Source: Macrocystis pyrifera (Eukaryota; Sar; Phaeophyceae; Laminariales; Laminariaceae). From it: 64,000 bases of DNA. Numbering within the stretch: position 1 is the first letter of the stretch; the number at the start of each line of letters is the position of its first letter. The stretch covers positions 16,550,992 to 16,614,991 of the forward strand of contig JASSKH010000003.1 in assembly GCA_031763025.1 (NCBI GenBank), in the 5' to 3' direction. The translations under genes were made by a program, and so were the position numbers. Shown here one piece after another: positions 40,480 through 52,786 of this stretch. The notes beneath the pieces were generated by a model. That model had not been told where the DNA came from and made no database searches. It saw nothing but the letters and a program-made list of their open reading frames with translations.

Positions 40480-43454
40480 CCTTGCGGTTCTGTATTCGTC
40501 GGCTAAGTAATGAGTTCAAAGGACACCAAGTTCTATGCAAATGTATTTCCCAAGGCAACGAATTCAGGTCTGCAACATCGAGAATATCAAGCTCCGGCAT
40601 TTCCGGTAATCCTTATCCGTTGAAGTTTCCTCGGAAACAGACCTGAATTCAGCAAACGGAACAACGACAGGTCTACCACACCAATCCCAGACCCCTCACA
40701 TACATCCACATCCTCCGTTTTGCTCTCCTCAGGAACAACCGCCAGTGCAGCAGAGCGAAGAACAACGACGGATCAATCTGGAATACGGCGAAAGCGATGA
40801 ATTAAATCTCTGGTAGGAGCACAAGATTGATACTGACGACTGCGAATTCCACACAAAGAAGCTTCTTTAGTAGCTATATCCGAAATGGGAGCAGTAGTAG
40901 GACTCGTTAGTGCTGAATCTTCTCGTCTCCCCACTGTAAAAGACGTGGATCACACACCACATTGGTACTTGAAGGAGCAACCGAGTTCAGTTAAAAACCA
41001 CTACCTCGAGAATGCACCACCACCACTTCGAGTACCACCAGCTTAGGTACCAACCGGACCATACGATGAAACCAACCAACAACGAACCTATCGGCGGCAT
41101 CAATTGGAGGACGAAGATGTAGTGTTGACGGAAATACTGACATTCGAAATATTCGACAGTAGGACCTACCGATCTGGAATATCATGCCGTCCAGAACCAG
41201 GGTGGATATTAATCTCAAAACGAAATGCATGTCGGCAACCCCCAGGACTCCTCGCCTGTTCTGACGCTGAATAGCTAGACTTGTACGTCCAGCACATACA
41301 CGTCTACACGACAAAAAGGTGATGCGATCTCGGCTAAGCCTCTGATTCACGTTCCATCAAGAATGAATAAATAGGCCGGATGCATAGTTCGATTTACTAT
41401 CAGCCGAAAAACATGCACGCCGGAACATGCGACATCGCATCCGAAACTATTCGCGTAAATAATGAGCTGGGCTATCCTTCCACGTATCATATACATTGCC
41501 ACCAGTCATGAAAAACACTACCAGTCTAGCCGCGGCAACATAGTCGCACATAGAAACCAAGGCCCGAAAACCCGTGCTACATCAGCAGCGTCATTCGCGG
41601 GAGCAACAGATCGAACATCTGAGCGTGTAGCGCGTCTTCCACAAAACCCCAAAGCATGTGAACAATCCTGGCGTCATCGGAAATGCGATCAAATCGATCA
41701 ATAAATATGAATTTCTGGCATATTTGCTAATTGCTAAAGAATTAATGAACTTCGAAATATGATAGATATCAGTAAGATGTCACGCGGTCGAGGAATGAAC
41801 TGATGAAATTGTCCACCGGACCGCCTAAAAGCTTGAGAAGTTTGTTGTCTAAGCAGTAAAATAATGCCTATGAGGCGCTTCATGGTACAGTTGGATATCT
41901 TGCTGCCGGACAAAATTACTGCCTCCCCCGCACTCCTCCCTGTTGAGCGCCATGGCCGGATGGGAGGAAAACACACCAAAGGCCTCAGTATCACCGCCTG
42001 TGCTTGCTGCACCTCCCCTTACGCTCTGCCTGATGCAATTCTAACAGCATCGCTCCAACCTGGAAAGAGCCAGCCCCCGAGCACACACTCTCAAAACCTC
42101 CCTACCATGCTGAAACCCCTCTCTTACAATGTCTTGCCTCGCCATTTTCCACAAGCTCCGTATTCGAAATGATTTTCAATATATTACTTGGTTATATTTG
42201 GCTCAACAATTGTGGTCTTGATTTACGCAGTAAAATAATGCCTGAGAGGCACACACATGGCGCAACGAACATACTCTTCTCCCAGCCAAAAAATCTCTTC
42301 GGGCTAACCCGTTCCCGCGTTTACGTTTCGGACCCGTACCACCGAATAACGGATTAACTGGACACACTCTTTGTTTCCATTGAGTAAGCCCGATTACCTC
42401 TGAACTTATCTTATTTACCCCCTTGTCGCTTTACTACGCCCCCTCCTCTCCCGCTTCTACGTACATCATGAACGCTATACTAGGGTGTCCATCTACCTGC
42501 CTTTTAAATCTAAATGTCTAGCGCACTCAGTGCTGCTAGCTGCGTGGCTCCACCAATCCTACCTGAGTATAGGGCGAAGTGCGTCAGATCTCTACGCAAA
42601 CTGCTTCCCATCCACCTCAAAGCCTTTTAGCTATTCTTCGCGTGATGACCTTTCACCAATTTGAAGTGCGTATCTGCATGATTTACTGAGTGGTGCTGAC
42701 CCACTCAGTTTGGGATAGCTATCCAAAATATCCAGAATATTTTTCAGCGCTCCGTAACTCTTTACGTCCTCCGTAACTCTTTACGTCCTTCGCTATGATC
42801 GTTGTTACGATAGCCCCCGACCTCTTGTTGTCGGACTTGGGAGCGTGGGACATTAACGTCTCTGTCTGCTACGCGTCTGTCGTCCCACGCCAGTTCAGTA
42901 GTGACGCTCCCGCGAACAATACCCTGTCTCTTGTAGTCAGAAAAAGATTCGTGCGTACCAGACCGGTGCCAGCTAGCACCCAATTTTCTTTCAGACTCTA
43001 CTTCGGTTACCCTCCTCCTGCCCTTGGATAGCAGTTCCCACGGCAGAGTTGTTCTCACTTTCGGGCGAAACTCTTCCGTACGCTCTATGGACTCCTTACC
43101 CGACAGCTGTCACCATGCAGTATGACGTGGGCATTTCTCCAAACATTTTGTGGAAATACTTAATCGCGGCTAGATGCTCTCTAACACAACAGTCTGCAAC
43201 TACCGCTGTCACCATCAGTGTGAGGTGGGAAATTCCCATTCTCCATTTCTTTTCGTGGAAATACATAATCGCGGTTATACCTCTGGTTTTCTCAAGTGAA
43301 GCATCGCAGAGCCATAAATTCGCCAGAGCTTTGTAACTGCCCCGTCGACTCCGTCCTTCAACCAGTCACAGACCCTTTCCACCTACCGCCCTCTTTTCTA
43401 CTGTCCTGAGGCGGCACCAGGTTTGCCACTGGTTCCACGACACATTCTGCGTGC
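40480..43454. other. ~3 kb without a recognised feature
   Basis: Many stops in all frames; the best open frames (about 119 codons at 40991-41350 minus, 102 at 41864-42172 plus) show no motif. TAATGAGCTGGGCTATCC at ~41459 resembles an end of the AGCTGGGCCAGC family. A local 16-bp duplication (CTCCGTAACTCTTTACGTC) is at 42748-42788, and two GTGGAAATACWTAATCGCGG copies lie at 43150 and 43254. Confidence 0.4.
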
Positions 43455-43545
43455 TACGGGCTAAAATGACACACGATACGAAATTGGTACGTGGAAGTGT
43501 GGTGAGCTTAAGCTTTATTTTTACAAATCCGCCGGAGGATGAAAA
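43455..43545 (-). repeat. Dispersed repeat R3, truncated copy
   Basis: AAATTGGTACGTGGAAGTGTGGTGAGCTTAAGCTTTA and AAATCCGCCGGAGGAT, split here only for description, are the reverse complement of the 31770-31850 head. Confidence 0.55.
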
Positions 43546-44541
43546 AAAAAGTCTGCGTGCTCCCCTGCACCGAGGCTGGCGCTAGGGACTCCACCAGTCT
43601 GTCCGTCCAGTCCATATTCTTTCTCTCTCCAACATATGTTATTGATTTTGTTGTATTCTCACATGAAATATCAAATGAAGTAGTCCGTGGTGGCACAATG
43701 GTGGTGGAGCTCTAGGAAGATCCGAAAAAAAAAAAACTCGAAAAAAACATAATTCGACTGGGAAGCACGACGCTCCCAAGCAAGAAACGAAGAAGGCGCA
43801 CATCAAAAATGAAGTCAATGTCCAAATTGAACTAATGTGACCGCGGGTATCCACTCAAGTCCAGGATAGAGTTCCCCCCAATCCCACAACTAATCAACTC
43901 GTAGCTACTGACTACAGCGGTTGCTGTCTATAGTGCTGCTTTCACCGTACGAAACGAACGAAAGTCTTGAACACAGAGAGGAACACGCCTGCTGCCTGGC
44001 CTGCTGTCAGCTATCGAACCGCGGACATGCCGTGAAAAAAAATAATCGGGTCAAAAACCATCCTACAACTATCAATGTTCACCACGTCATTCTGGGCTGC
44101 TTGACAGGGTGCAGTGCAGCTATCATACCACGTCCCTGATAATTGCGGGAGGTCGTTCACCATAAACCGTATAACGCTCTGCCAATACAACAAAAGCCAG
44201 TGACGTACGCAAATAACAGGTACTGCTGCCTCGTATAAAATCCGGACAGAGTCGCGGATTACTGCTCTCGAGATGGTGTGCGCGCCGTTCGTGGGTCTCT
44301 GTGTGCCGTGCTGCTGCCGTTCTCCATGGACGCTTCATCGCCTTAGTCCACTCGGCCCGCTCGTTGGGAGTTGCTCTCGCTGCCATTATCGGTTTCCCTT
44401 CTCCCACGCCCCAAAAACAAACTGCTCCTCACATATGTTCCCGCTCGGAGGGGTATGAAAAGTGTCCATGATTCTGCATTTTGTATCATCGCTTCCCAGA
44501 TAGTGTCATCCACGTACAAAGTGGAAAAGTCGGGTCGTGGA
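43546..44541. other. No gene recognised
   Basis: Short open frames only. A minus frame at 44123-44407 contains PNERAEWTKAMKRPWRT, faintly like the start of a copia-type RT region, but one phrase is not enough to call it. Confidence 0.3.
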
Positions 44542-44877
44542 TTAATCTCGAAGAACTCGCAACCATTTTGATCTATACTCTGCTCTCTCCATTCTCCTTG
44601 TGCTAGTGTCTATAGGTTGCGTGCGGTCTCTTCTCTCAACGGCGCGGAAAAAGCCGTCAACTACAGCATTCTGCACTCCGGGAATATTTTTCGCGTCATG
44701 ACTCCAACGGCTCGAGATATCCGGTGTATCTACAGTAGCAATTTCATGGCTAGGCTGCCTCTGCTGCGCGGTCCTCCACATCGATTCATCCACGAAACTG
44801 CAGCGAAGTTGTCCCCCCTCAACAGTACTGGACCGCATGGCGCTTTTGGCTTGTTTTGCAAAACTGGCTTGTGTCAC
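44542..44877 (-). pseudogene. Possible retrotransposon RNase H end (Ty3-like)
   Basis: The minus frame reads SFVDESMWRTAQQRQPSHEI, then HDAKNIPGVQNAVVDGFFRA, then MERAEYRSKWLRVLRD. The phrase NIPGVQNAVVDGFFRA resembles the 'IPG..N.VADALSR' C-terminus of Ty3/gypsy RNase H. Neighbouring motifs of RT or integrase are not found, so this is a short decayed remnant at best. It lies just left of a minus-oriented LTR. Confidence 0.3.
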
Positions 44878-44981
44878 GTACGCTGCCTACCCCACAAGTT
44901 CAAGCATGTTGATCGTGATTGTGTCCTTCCCTTCGTTACTATTTGGTTGCTCAATAGCTCAGAGAGCCAGGGGCTCAGTCC

Positions 44982-45546
44982 TATAGCAGGGTACAACTCT
45001 CTGCCCCTAAAAAAGACTCGCACTCGTTAGATCTCTGAGGCCGGCTAACCTATTGCTTGAGAGTTCGAGACGTGCCCTCGTGCAGTAATGATTGAGTCAC
45101 ACAGAATGTGAATCGATGCAAGAGTTGCAAGCAGCCAGACTCTCAACAATCAATCAACAAAGCACCAGACACGACAACGGGCGCACGACGAGCAAGGTAG
45201 GGCCCAAGGGGCTGGGGGTCTCGATAGGACGGGTATCGCAGATCACTTGGCTTTCACTTTCTTTCGTTCACTTCGCGGTGTTTCCTAAACACCGGTTGTT
45301 CCCGGAACCTCGTTACTGGCTCTGTACCCGGATCGAAGGCGTTCCCACACCTGAGATATCCCCTGCCCCTGTAAGATGCGCCCAGAGGAGCTAACTAAAG
45401 CATACCGTTTTTCCCACACGTACAGATCCGACGCGTCACACTGATCAGAACAGTTGTTCCGCACCGTATTAACTTTCTCACAGAGCTGCTCACGACAGTC
45501 GTAGCAGCGCCATGAATCTTTCACCCCCGCGCCACTCACTGTATCA
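44982..45546 (-). mobile_element. LTR of family A, minus orientation
   Basis: On minus it starts TGATACAGTGAGTGGCGCG at 45546, directly after a G-rich tract (complement of 45547-45560), and ends CCTGCTATA at 44982. It includes AACGAGGTTCCGGGAAC and ATACCCGTCCTATCGAGACC. The position of the purine tract marks it as a 3' LTR whose internal region lies to its right. Confidence 0.7.
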
Positions 45547-46995
45547 CCCCCCCCTGCCCGACGCATAACCACCGTCGTTACAAAGCGGGCACCCCGGTAC
45601 TAGCCCGGCGACCGCCTGTGCGTCTTCCTCCCTGGTCCCCCGTCGTCGACGCGGCATTTGTAACACCCCTCCTCGACGCATTTTGCTCGCCTCAGGACGG
45701 GCTTTCCTGTCATCAGGTGTGACTTTAGTCCTCAGCACCCCAGTCACTGCACCCTCCCAGCCCGGCGCGTGTGAGCGTCGGTTGTAAGTGGGGTTTACTG
45801 TGTCTAACCGATCTTCCTTTCTTCCTCGTCTCCCCACCGCTTTATCGCCCCCTCCCCCCCCCCCCCCCCGCACGGCGTATGCCAGCGGCGGTCCTCACCG
45901 ATCGTCCGTTCCTCCTCGGCTCCCCACACTAGTCACATCCCCCAGCCCGGCGCATGTGAGCGACGATGCCTAGCGGACATCATCGATCATAGACCGCTCC
46001 GGCGCGTGCTCCTTCCACCTACGCACGTTGCCGTGGGGTTGATGTTGCAGCCCCCCTCTATTCCGTGGTGTTGCCCTCGAACGGCGATGAGAAGCGCGGC
46101 ATTCCGGGCACTTGTACGTTCTTCAGTTATCCTCCTCCCTCTATAATTGTCGCCTCGATGTTGCAGCGCCCCTCGTTTTCGTGGTGCCGCTCTTGGACGG
46201 TGGTAAGAAGAGCGGGAATCAGCTAGAAACACTTGGAAAGTCAAAGCCAAGTGATCTGTGATACCTGTCCTATTGATCCCCAGCCCCTTGGATCCTGCCT
46301 CGCTTGTCGTGCCCGTCATCGCACCTGTGGTGCTTCGTTGACTGTTCACTCTGGCTGCTTGCAACTACCGCATTTCCATCGGTTCACTTTCTGCGTGACC
46401 CGATAATTAATGTATGAAGGCACTTCCTCGAACTCTCGAACAGCAGGTGAGACGGCCTCAGAGATCTAACGAGCGCGGGCCTTTTAGCGTCTGAGACCTG
46501 TACCCTGCTGTATCAAAACCCTCCCAGTCCGACGTAGGTGAGCATCGGTTGTAAGTGGGGGTTACTGTGTCTAACCGAACCTCCTTCCTCCCTCGTCTCA
46601 CCGCCGCTTTATCATCTCCTCCAGCACGGTGCATGTCAGCGTCGGTCCTAACCGGGTCTTACGGCGATTCACCGATCCTCCGTTCCTCGTCCGCTCCACG
46701 CCCTTGTAGCACCCCCCCAGACCGGCGTGATCATGGGTGCCTAGCGGGTATCACGATCATGGGCTGCTGCAGCACGCGTGCGCCTCCCACCTTCGCACGT
46801 CGCCGTCGGGCTAATGTTGCAGTGCCCGTCTACTCCGCGGTGTAGCCCTTGGACGTTGAACGGTGCTGAGAAGAGCGGCATTCCTGGCATTTGTACGTTC
46901 TTCAGTTTTTTTCTTCCTCTATCGTCGTCGCCTCGATGTTGCAGCGCCCCTCGTTTTCGTGGTGCTACACTTGGACGGTGGTAAAAAAGAAGAGC
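45547..46995. repeat. GC-rich internal sequence with a ~440-bp duplication
   Basis: 45775-46215 and 46540-46995 align (GGTTGTAAGTGGGGTTACTG start, CGTCTCCCCACCGC, AGAAGCGCGGCATTCC, CGATGTTGCAGCGCCCCTCG). A C-run of about 16 is at 45853-45869. Between the two copies lies an LTR fragment (46240-46516, plus). Confidence 0.65.
46240..46516 (+). mobile_element. LTR of family A, 3' fragment
   Basis: Starts in AAAGCCAAGTGATCTGTGAT and ends GACCTGTACCCTGCTGTATCA. It matches the 3' half of the other LTR copies. Confidence 0.65.
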
Positions 46996-47104
46996 GGTGA
47001 TTCTGGCCTTCCTTCCGGGTGTTCTTCAGCCTTCTTCCTCCGTCCGTCGCAGTCGGCCAGATGTTGCAGCTCCCGTTTGTAGACACGGGTATCCTCCCAT
47101 GCTC

Positions 47105-47515
47105 CAATTAGATGCGCCCAGAGGAGTCAATCATAGCTTACCCTCTGCAAACACAAAAATACCCAAGGCGTGACACTGATCAGAACAGTTGTCCCGCACC
47201 CTTTATTTATTTTTTTGTTCTTGCATCTTCCGGCGGATTGGTGAAAATCAAGCTTAAATTCACCACGCTTCCACGTTCGAATTTCGTGAGTTTATTCTCC
47301 CCATAGTTCGCGTTGGAGCACCAGAACAGGCTCCGGATAGTACGGGACTCACCCACTAGAAAAAACCTAGGCTATGAGGCCTTCCTGCCGGACCTGGTCG
47401 AGTTACGGTCCATCCTACCTATTGGGGCGTTGGTTCCTTTATCCTCCTCATAGCTCTGGTCACGACAGTCGCAACGCTATGAACCTTTCACACTGGCGCC
47501 ACTCGCTATAAAACT
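47105..47515 (-). mobile_element. LTR of family A, minus, interrupted by repeat R3
   Basis: 47105-47200 (GATGCGCCCAGAGGAG, ACACTGATCAGAACAGTTGT) and 47441-47515 (GCTATGAACCTTTCACACTGG, CGCCACTCGCTATAA) are the two parts of a minus LTR. An R3 copy sits between them at ~47222-47440, so R3 inserted after the LTR. Confidence 0.6.
47222..47440 (+). repeat. Dispersed repeat R3, nested in an LTR
   Basis: CTTCCGGCGGATTGGTGAAAA, AAGCTTAAATTCACCACGCT and CTATGAGGCCTTCCTGCCGG follow the order seen at 31770-32080. Confidence 0.65.
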
Positions 47516-48100
47516 TCCTGGTATGTTTAGGTTTGGCATTTATGCTGTTCGTCTAACGTTTCATGATTTCAGAGTAACTTAGATAGTGCACAGATGCAAA
47601 AAGGATGCAACAGAATGTATTAGATTGAGTTCACAAGCTAAACTGGAAGAGAAAAACCGGCTTCAACGACATTTCACTGCACGAGCTATGAGATAACCTA
47701 AGGGAGGAGTTTCCAAGGACTGATTGCTTTTGTTCGTGATATTATCATTATTAGCAGACGCGACTTCCATCAGGGGGGATGTTGGGGAATAAACAACAGC
47801 AGAGCCTCATGATAAATGTTCAGTAGCGACTACAGTACAGCAAAAGCAACCCGTCAAATCAACGCCCAGTAGCTTCAAGTACCGCAGCAGCCGAAGAAGC
47901 GACACCATAAAAGTCAGTGTTACTAGTAAATGGTGTAATGAGGCCCGACCTCGGTACCTGCTGTAGTCATATCTTATGCTGGGCGAATACGGATTACCAA
48001 ATCATGCTAAAGTATGCTGAACCAACAAGAACGAAGATCTACGTACGTACGCGCTCATATGTCCGTGATGATGTTTTGGGTTCATCTTTTGCAGAAACCA
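47516..48100. other. No gene; family C internal copy at 47783-47910
   Basis: 47783-47910 aligns with 35070-35200. The rest shows no feature. Confidence 0.4.
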
Positions 48101-48106
48101 AAAGCC

Positions 48107-48150
48107 ATCAGCAGCAGCAGCAGACATGGCGGCAGCAACAGCGGCAACAA

Positions 48151-48182
<32 letters not shown>
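48107..48182. repeat. CAG/CAA microsatellite
   Basis: An interrupted trinucleotide run that reads as Gln on plus in a 105-codon open frame (47917-48234). The flanking peptide is not protein-like. Confidence 0.9.
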
Positions 48183-49330
48183 CGGCACACGAGGTCAGGG
48201 TCAGCGTCGCTATACGCTCGGCTTGTCGGCCTAACCCTTGCACATTTGGTACTTGTACACGTGCTCGATTTTTTGTTGTATGTTTCCTGCTTCCCACCAC
48301 GAAATTCGGCATAATAATTTGGAGACGAAAAATCTACAACCTCATATGTCCAACAGAGTTTCTCGTAGCAGGTGCCACCACTACTACTACTGTACGACAT
48401 CTACAGCAGAGCTTCTCCGGCAGCAAAACAGCAGAAGAGGACCAACGCCCCAACAACGGGTAGGCTGGATCGTAACTGGACAAGTCTGGCAGAAAGGCGT
48501 CATAGCCTCGGTTTTTGTTAGTGGGTGAGCTCGCAAGTTCCACACTACCCGGACCGGAAGATATCACTCTCCCGGGTGACTATCTCCACCGCACCTGCTC
48601 CTCTCAGGGGTCAGGTCGGGTCAACGTGCCAAAACTCCAGGGGCAACAGCAGCCTGTTCTGATGTTGCAACGGGAGATATGGGCTAAATTGACACACGAC
48701 ACTAAATTGGAACGTAGAAGCGTGGTGAGCTTAAGCTATAGTTTTACCAACCCGCCGGAAAACAAGAAAAAAAAGCAGCAGAAGCAGCAGCAGTAGCATT
48801 AGGACACACGAGGCCAGGGTCAGCGTCGCTGTACGCTCGGCTTGTCGGTCTAACCCTTGCAACCTTTGTACACGTACATAAAATAAACACACTCTATTTT
48901 TTGTTGTATATATGCTTCCTGCTTCCCACCTCGAAAGTCGGCAAAATACTTTGGAGACGAAAAATCTACAATCTGGCATGATCAACAAGAGCTCATCGTA
49001 ACAGGTGCCACCACTACTGCTGCTGTACGACAGCTCCGGCAGAGCTTCTCCTGCTTGTGCGTTCCCTCATCAGTAGGGGGATGGGCCTGGCAATACTACC
49101 TGCAGCATGTCTTAGGACACGGTCCTCTTTATTGCTGTGGACAGGCACGTTCTGCCTACGAGTACACGTAGTGTCGTTGGTTTCGTTAGTTTTAGGTAGA
49201 ATCTCTAAATGAAAAACACCATGACAGGTGCCACCACACTACCACTGCTGTACCACATCTACAGCGGAGTTTCTCTTGCTTCTCCGTCTCCGTCCCTTCA
49301 TCAGTATAGTAGTAGGACGATGGGCCTGAC
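48170..49330. repeat. Direct repeats flanking an R3 copy
   Basis: 48175-48435 (CACACGAGGTCAGGGTCAGC, CGCTCGGCTTGTCGG, GGTGCCACCACTACTACTAC) recurs at 48798-49045, with a third partial copy at 49225-49330. The R3 copy on minus (48490-48775) lies between the first two. Confidence 0.7.
48490..48775 (-). repeat. Dispersed repeat R3, longest minus copy
   Basis: Reverse complement of 31770-31990, including GGTCAGGTCGGGTCAACRTGCC and the CTCTCCCGGGT word. It contains an extra ~45 bp (CTCCAGGGGCAACAGCAGCC) relative to the other copies. Confidence 0.6.
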
Positions 49331-49962
49331 AACACTACTTGTAGCATGGCGAAGAAGACGTCCCGAACGTTGATGTCGACAGGCACAGTCTGCCAACGAG
49401 TGCTCGTAGAGTTGGGTTTCGTGTTGGTAGGACTCCAAAATACAAAAACCGTTTGATATTTTACGGTTCTGTTTATTTGAACCGTGGCCCAGCCATCTCG
49501 CTAGACACATTGTCGCACCTAGCTCGACCTACTGTGAACGACTTACCACCGCACCAGCGTGAGAAGGTTTCATTTATGTATGTGCATGCACAGAGCTCGC
49601 CGGGACTAGAATTGTTGCCGTATGCGTTGAGCGCGGTGGTCAAATGTGGCCTAAACAAATGTGGAATATGACACAGAGAAACTGAAAATGAGACACCCTA
49701 CCCTCGTATGGGAGCTGTCGTAAAGAGGCATTTTTCCTTGGAAACAAAAGAATAGGCTCGCGCTCGCGCGCCTCATTATTAGGTCGATCTACGTACTACT
49801 TTGAAGGAACACGGATAAACAATGAAGTGGCCAATATGCGGCGGAACTACATACGAATGATGCGGTATAATCACGTTCAAGTTATGCGGTGCAGATTCCG
49901 TAAAGAACATACACAAGCAAGTTACGAGAAGAGGATAATTGGTTTATCATCGGGACGTTAGA
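49331..49962. other. No gene recognised
   Basis: Short open frames on both strands (about 72 codons at most) without motifs. Confidence 0.4.
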
Positions 49963-49964
49963 GC

Positions 49965-50003
<39 letters not shown>
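49965..50003. repeat. (GTT)13 microsatellite
   Basis: Uninterrupted GTT repeats directly upstream of a family C internal copy. Confidence 0.95.
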
Positions 50004-50005
<2 letters not shown>

Positions 50006-50009
50006 TTTC

Positions 50010-51080
50010 TTCACATTAAACCGTTCTTTCTACCCGTCGACATCCAGCACAACCAGTGTCCGTGCCGATTCTTCAATCCTAGAGAGATACAAGTTCTGTG
50101 GTCACAAAGCTACGCCACAGAGATACTACGTTGCCACGTATGCAATGCAATGCCATGCCATCATACTGTGTACGTCAGGCACGACATACACATTCCATAA
50201 CCTAGAGAAACAAAAACGAAACAAAGAGAAAAAAAAAAAAAAAAAAAGACAACTCGAAAGAGAAAAAGAAACAAGAAAAAAGAAATAAATACGATATACC
50301 TGGTATATGTATATATAGCAACAAACCATCGTACCCCCCGCGCAGGGGATCTGGCAGACACTTGAAAAGGAGCTAGAAAAAAAGGAAAAAAGAAGAAAAC
50401 ACCACCAGTCGTCAACAGAGTAAGACTAAGAACCAAGGGAAAATAACAGGCAAACCAAACAAAGCACAAGGCATGCTCCAGGTAGCGGCAGCAGTTTATG
50501 GTACGAGTAGAACAGCCAGGGTCTCCCTGCTGACCCGCCTGGTACCTTGCTACCCTGTCTGCCACCATCGTCCAGCGTTCGTCAACTATGCTCGGCCCCT
50601 CGGCGTCAGACAATACGAAACAAGCAAAGCAGGCTCGTCATCCACCCACGCCACACGACTCCTTCAATAAGCCTTACCAATCGGAGAAAGGAAGAGAAGG
50701 AAAATATAATGAAAATCACATAGGGTCAGCACAAAAGAAGAAAATAAAATGAAACAAAAATAAACAAAAACAACAGGAAGACAAAGGAAGACCACGTTCG
50801 AACCAGCTGCACCAGTTGGTGGTACGAGTAGTATAGGTAAGCTTCGACGAGTTCAGGTAAGTATCAAGGAAGGATGCCGTAGGTCGCACTACAACGACCG
50901 GTAGGACAGTCTACGTAGCTGTAGATGTGTGTTGGTCGAGGACGGCCGGGCAAAAGCGCACACCCTCACTCTCTTGTTTTCTCCTTCTATGTATCCTCTC
51001 TTCTTCTGTCTTTCGCCCTCAAGCGGCGGCTTTCAACATTAGATATCTTGATTGATCTAAACACCAGCCAGGTAGTTTAA
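50010..51080 (+). repeat. Family C internal sequence, copy 2
   Basis: Aligns with 35250-36880 minus one of the tandem units: TCGACATCCAGCACAACCAG, an A-rich tract at 50229-50247, CCTTGCTACCCTGTCTGCC and TTTCGCCCTCAAGCGGCGGC in the same order. Confidence 0.65.
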
Positions 51081-51457
51081 CCACTACCAGCACAAGTCAG
51101 TGCCACCAAATGCCAAGGGTGTACCTAAACGATACCCGAATAGCCGACATTCATACACGGGTCTGAATGTATTGTTCTATTGTCGCCTGCACGCTTGATC
51201 GTCTTCCCCGCGGAAAAATCCATTGTTGTGCATATGAGTAGGTCTTCGAGGTTTCAAACAGTTACAGTCAGTATAAGTTGCGAGTATAACGGTGAAACTA
51301 ATAACGAAAAAACAACACATTCGCGCCACGCGGTAAATCCACAGGACCGGGTGCTGGCGCAGAACAAATGCACTATCAGTAGAATACGCTGGCAGTGTAT
51401 TTACACAAGCAGACAGTTATGCTCGGAGTGTACCACAATGTCTTGACAACATAAAAG

Positions 51458-51700
51458 CCATGTTGTCAGGGGACATTCGGAGTACCTTCCCGGGTTTCCT
51501 AGGTGGAAATAGACCTTGGGGTATAACGGATGCTGCTGCTTAGTGCCGGGAATATCGCCCACAGGAGTCACTCTGTCTTTATTCCGGCTGCAGCAGACTG
51601 TGTTGTCACACACTGGTTTAGTAATTCATGTATATCTTTCACTCGTGTTGACAAGGGTGGTCATGTCCCTCAGATACGTTCAGCGACGCTGTCCCTGGGT
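51458..51700 (+). mobile_element. LTR-like segment of family C, copy 2
   Basis: TTGTCAGGGGACATTCGGAG, GGGTATAACGGATGCTGC, TAGTAATTCATGTATATC and ACTCGTGTTGACAAGGGTGG match 34562-34800. Here it follows the internal sequence, whereas at 34.5 kb it precedes it, consistent with 5' and 3' LTRs of one family. Confidence 0.5.
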
Positions 51701-52073
51701 TGAGCGTGGTCACCCGGTCCGTCCCGATAAATGCGCAGATTTCGCATATAGGGAGATCGCCGGCACTCGGAAATATTCGAGTACAACGAGTGTTGAAGGT
51801 GTGGGTATCTTCTGGTCAGATTTATCGGGCGGTCTTCGATATCTTCTTTTCTTTCTTCGGGTATATTCGTGTCTTTCTTCGGGTCTCATGTTCAACTTTC
51901 ATCTGGTTTTCGGTTGGGGCTCTGGTGGGTAAGGTGGTGCTCGGGATTGGTTTTGGCTACACCCGGAATGGCGCATCCTCAGTTTTTCGTGTATCCATAG
52001 TAGTACCAGGATCTACGACAACGGCAATAATTATCAACACCTTTGGGCAGTAAGGATCGACAGGTGGAACACT
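51701..52073. other. No gene recognised
   Basis: Open frames to ~138 codons run through here, but the translation is Phe/Ser-rich and without motifs. Confidence 0.35.
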
Positions 52074-52561
52074 TGATACAGCAGGGTACAACTCTCAGAC
52101 CCTAAAAAGAGAAATGGGTTACACAGAAAGTGAATCGATGCAAGTTGGTCGTCGCAAGCAGCCAAATAAAACAATCAACGAAGCACCACAGTCAGAAAGA
52201 CCGTAGGTACGACGGGCAAGGCAGGGCCCAAGGGGCTGGGTGTCGATGAGACGGGTATCGTGGATCAATTGACTTTGACTTTCTTTGGTTCACTTCGTGG
52301 TATTCACTGAGCACCGGGTGGTCTCGGGACCTCGTTACTGGCTCTGTACCCGAGACCGAAATCGTTCCCACACTGGGAATCCTTGCTGCCCTCTGTAAGA
52401 TGCGCCCAGAGGAGCTAACCAAAGTACCCTCTGCCCATACATACAGACCCGACGCGTGACACTAAACAGTCGTCTCGAGCCGTATTATCTTCCTCATCGC
52501 TGGTCACAAAAGCCGCAGCGCTATGAACCTTTCACGCTGGCGCCACTCGCTGTATGTAACA
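52074..52561 (-). mobile_element. LTR of family A, minus, near complete
   Basis: On minus it runs from TGTTACATACAGCGAGTGG (52561) to GTTGTACCCTGCTGTATCA (52074). It contains the same GCGCCAGCGTGAAAGGTTC and GTACAGAGCCAGTAACGAGG blocks. No purine tract adjoins its start. Shorter than the plus copy at 57039 because internal segments are missing. Confidence 0.7.
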
Positions 52562-52785
52562 CACCATCAACAGGATATTTTCGAGCTGACTAACTTACTG
52601 GAAGTATACCTCACAATCCGAACATATGTTGAATCATGTACTGAAACATGCTCGGAGTATACCGGTAGAAGTTCATAGACATCGCACAAATTCCCATGCT
52701 CGGAGTATACAGGTAGAAGTTCATAGACATCGCACAACTTCCCATCTCATAAAACGTAAAAGGAAACGAAAAAAATACTAAGTGC
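52562..52785. other. Small tandem duplication
   Basis: GCTCGGAGTATACCGGTAGA and CATAGACATCGCACAA occur at ~52651-52690 and again at ~52698-52739 (period ~47). No gene. Confidence 0.6.
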
Positions 52786-52786
52786 A

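Noticed and set aside
47917..48234. Gln-rich 105-codon frame
   Set aside because: Created by the CAG/CAA microsatellite. Flanking residues are not protein-like and there is no conservation in the related copy.
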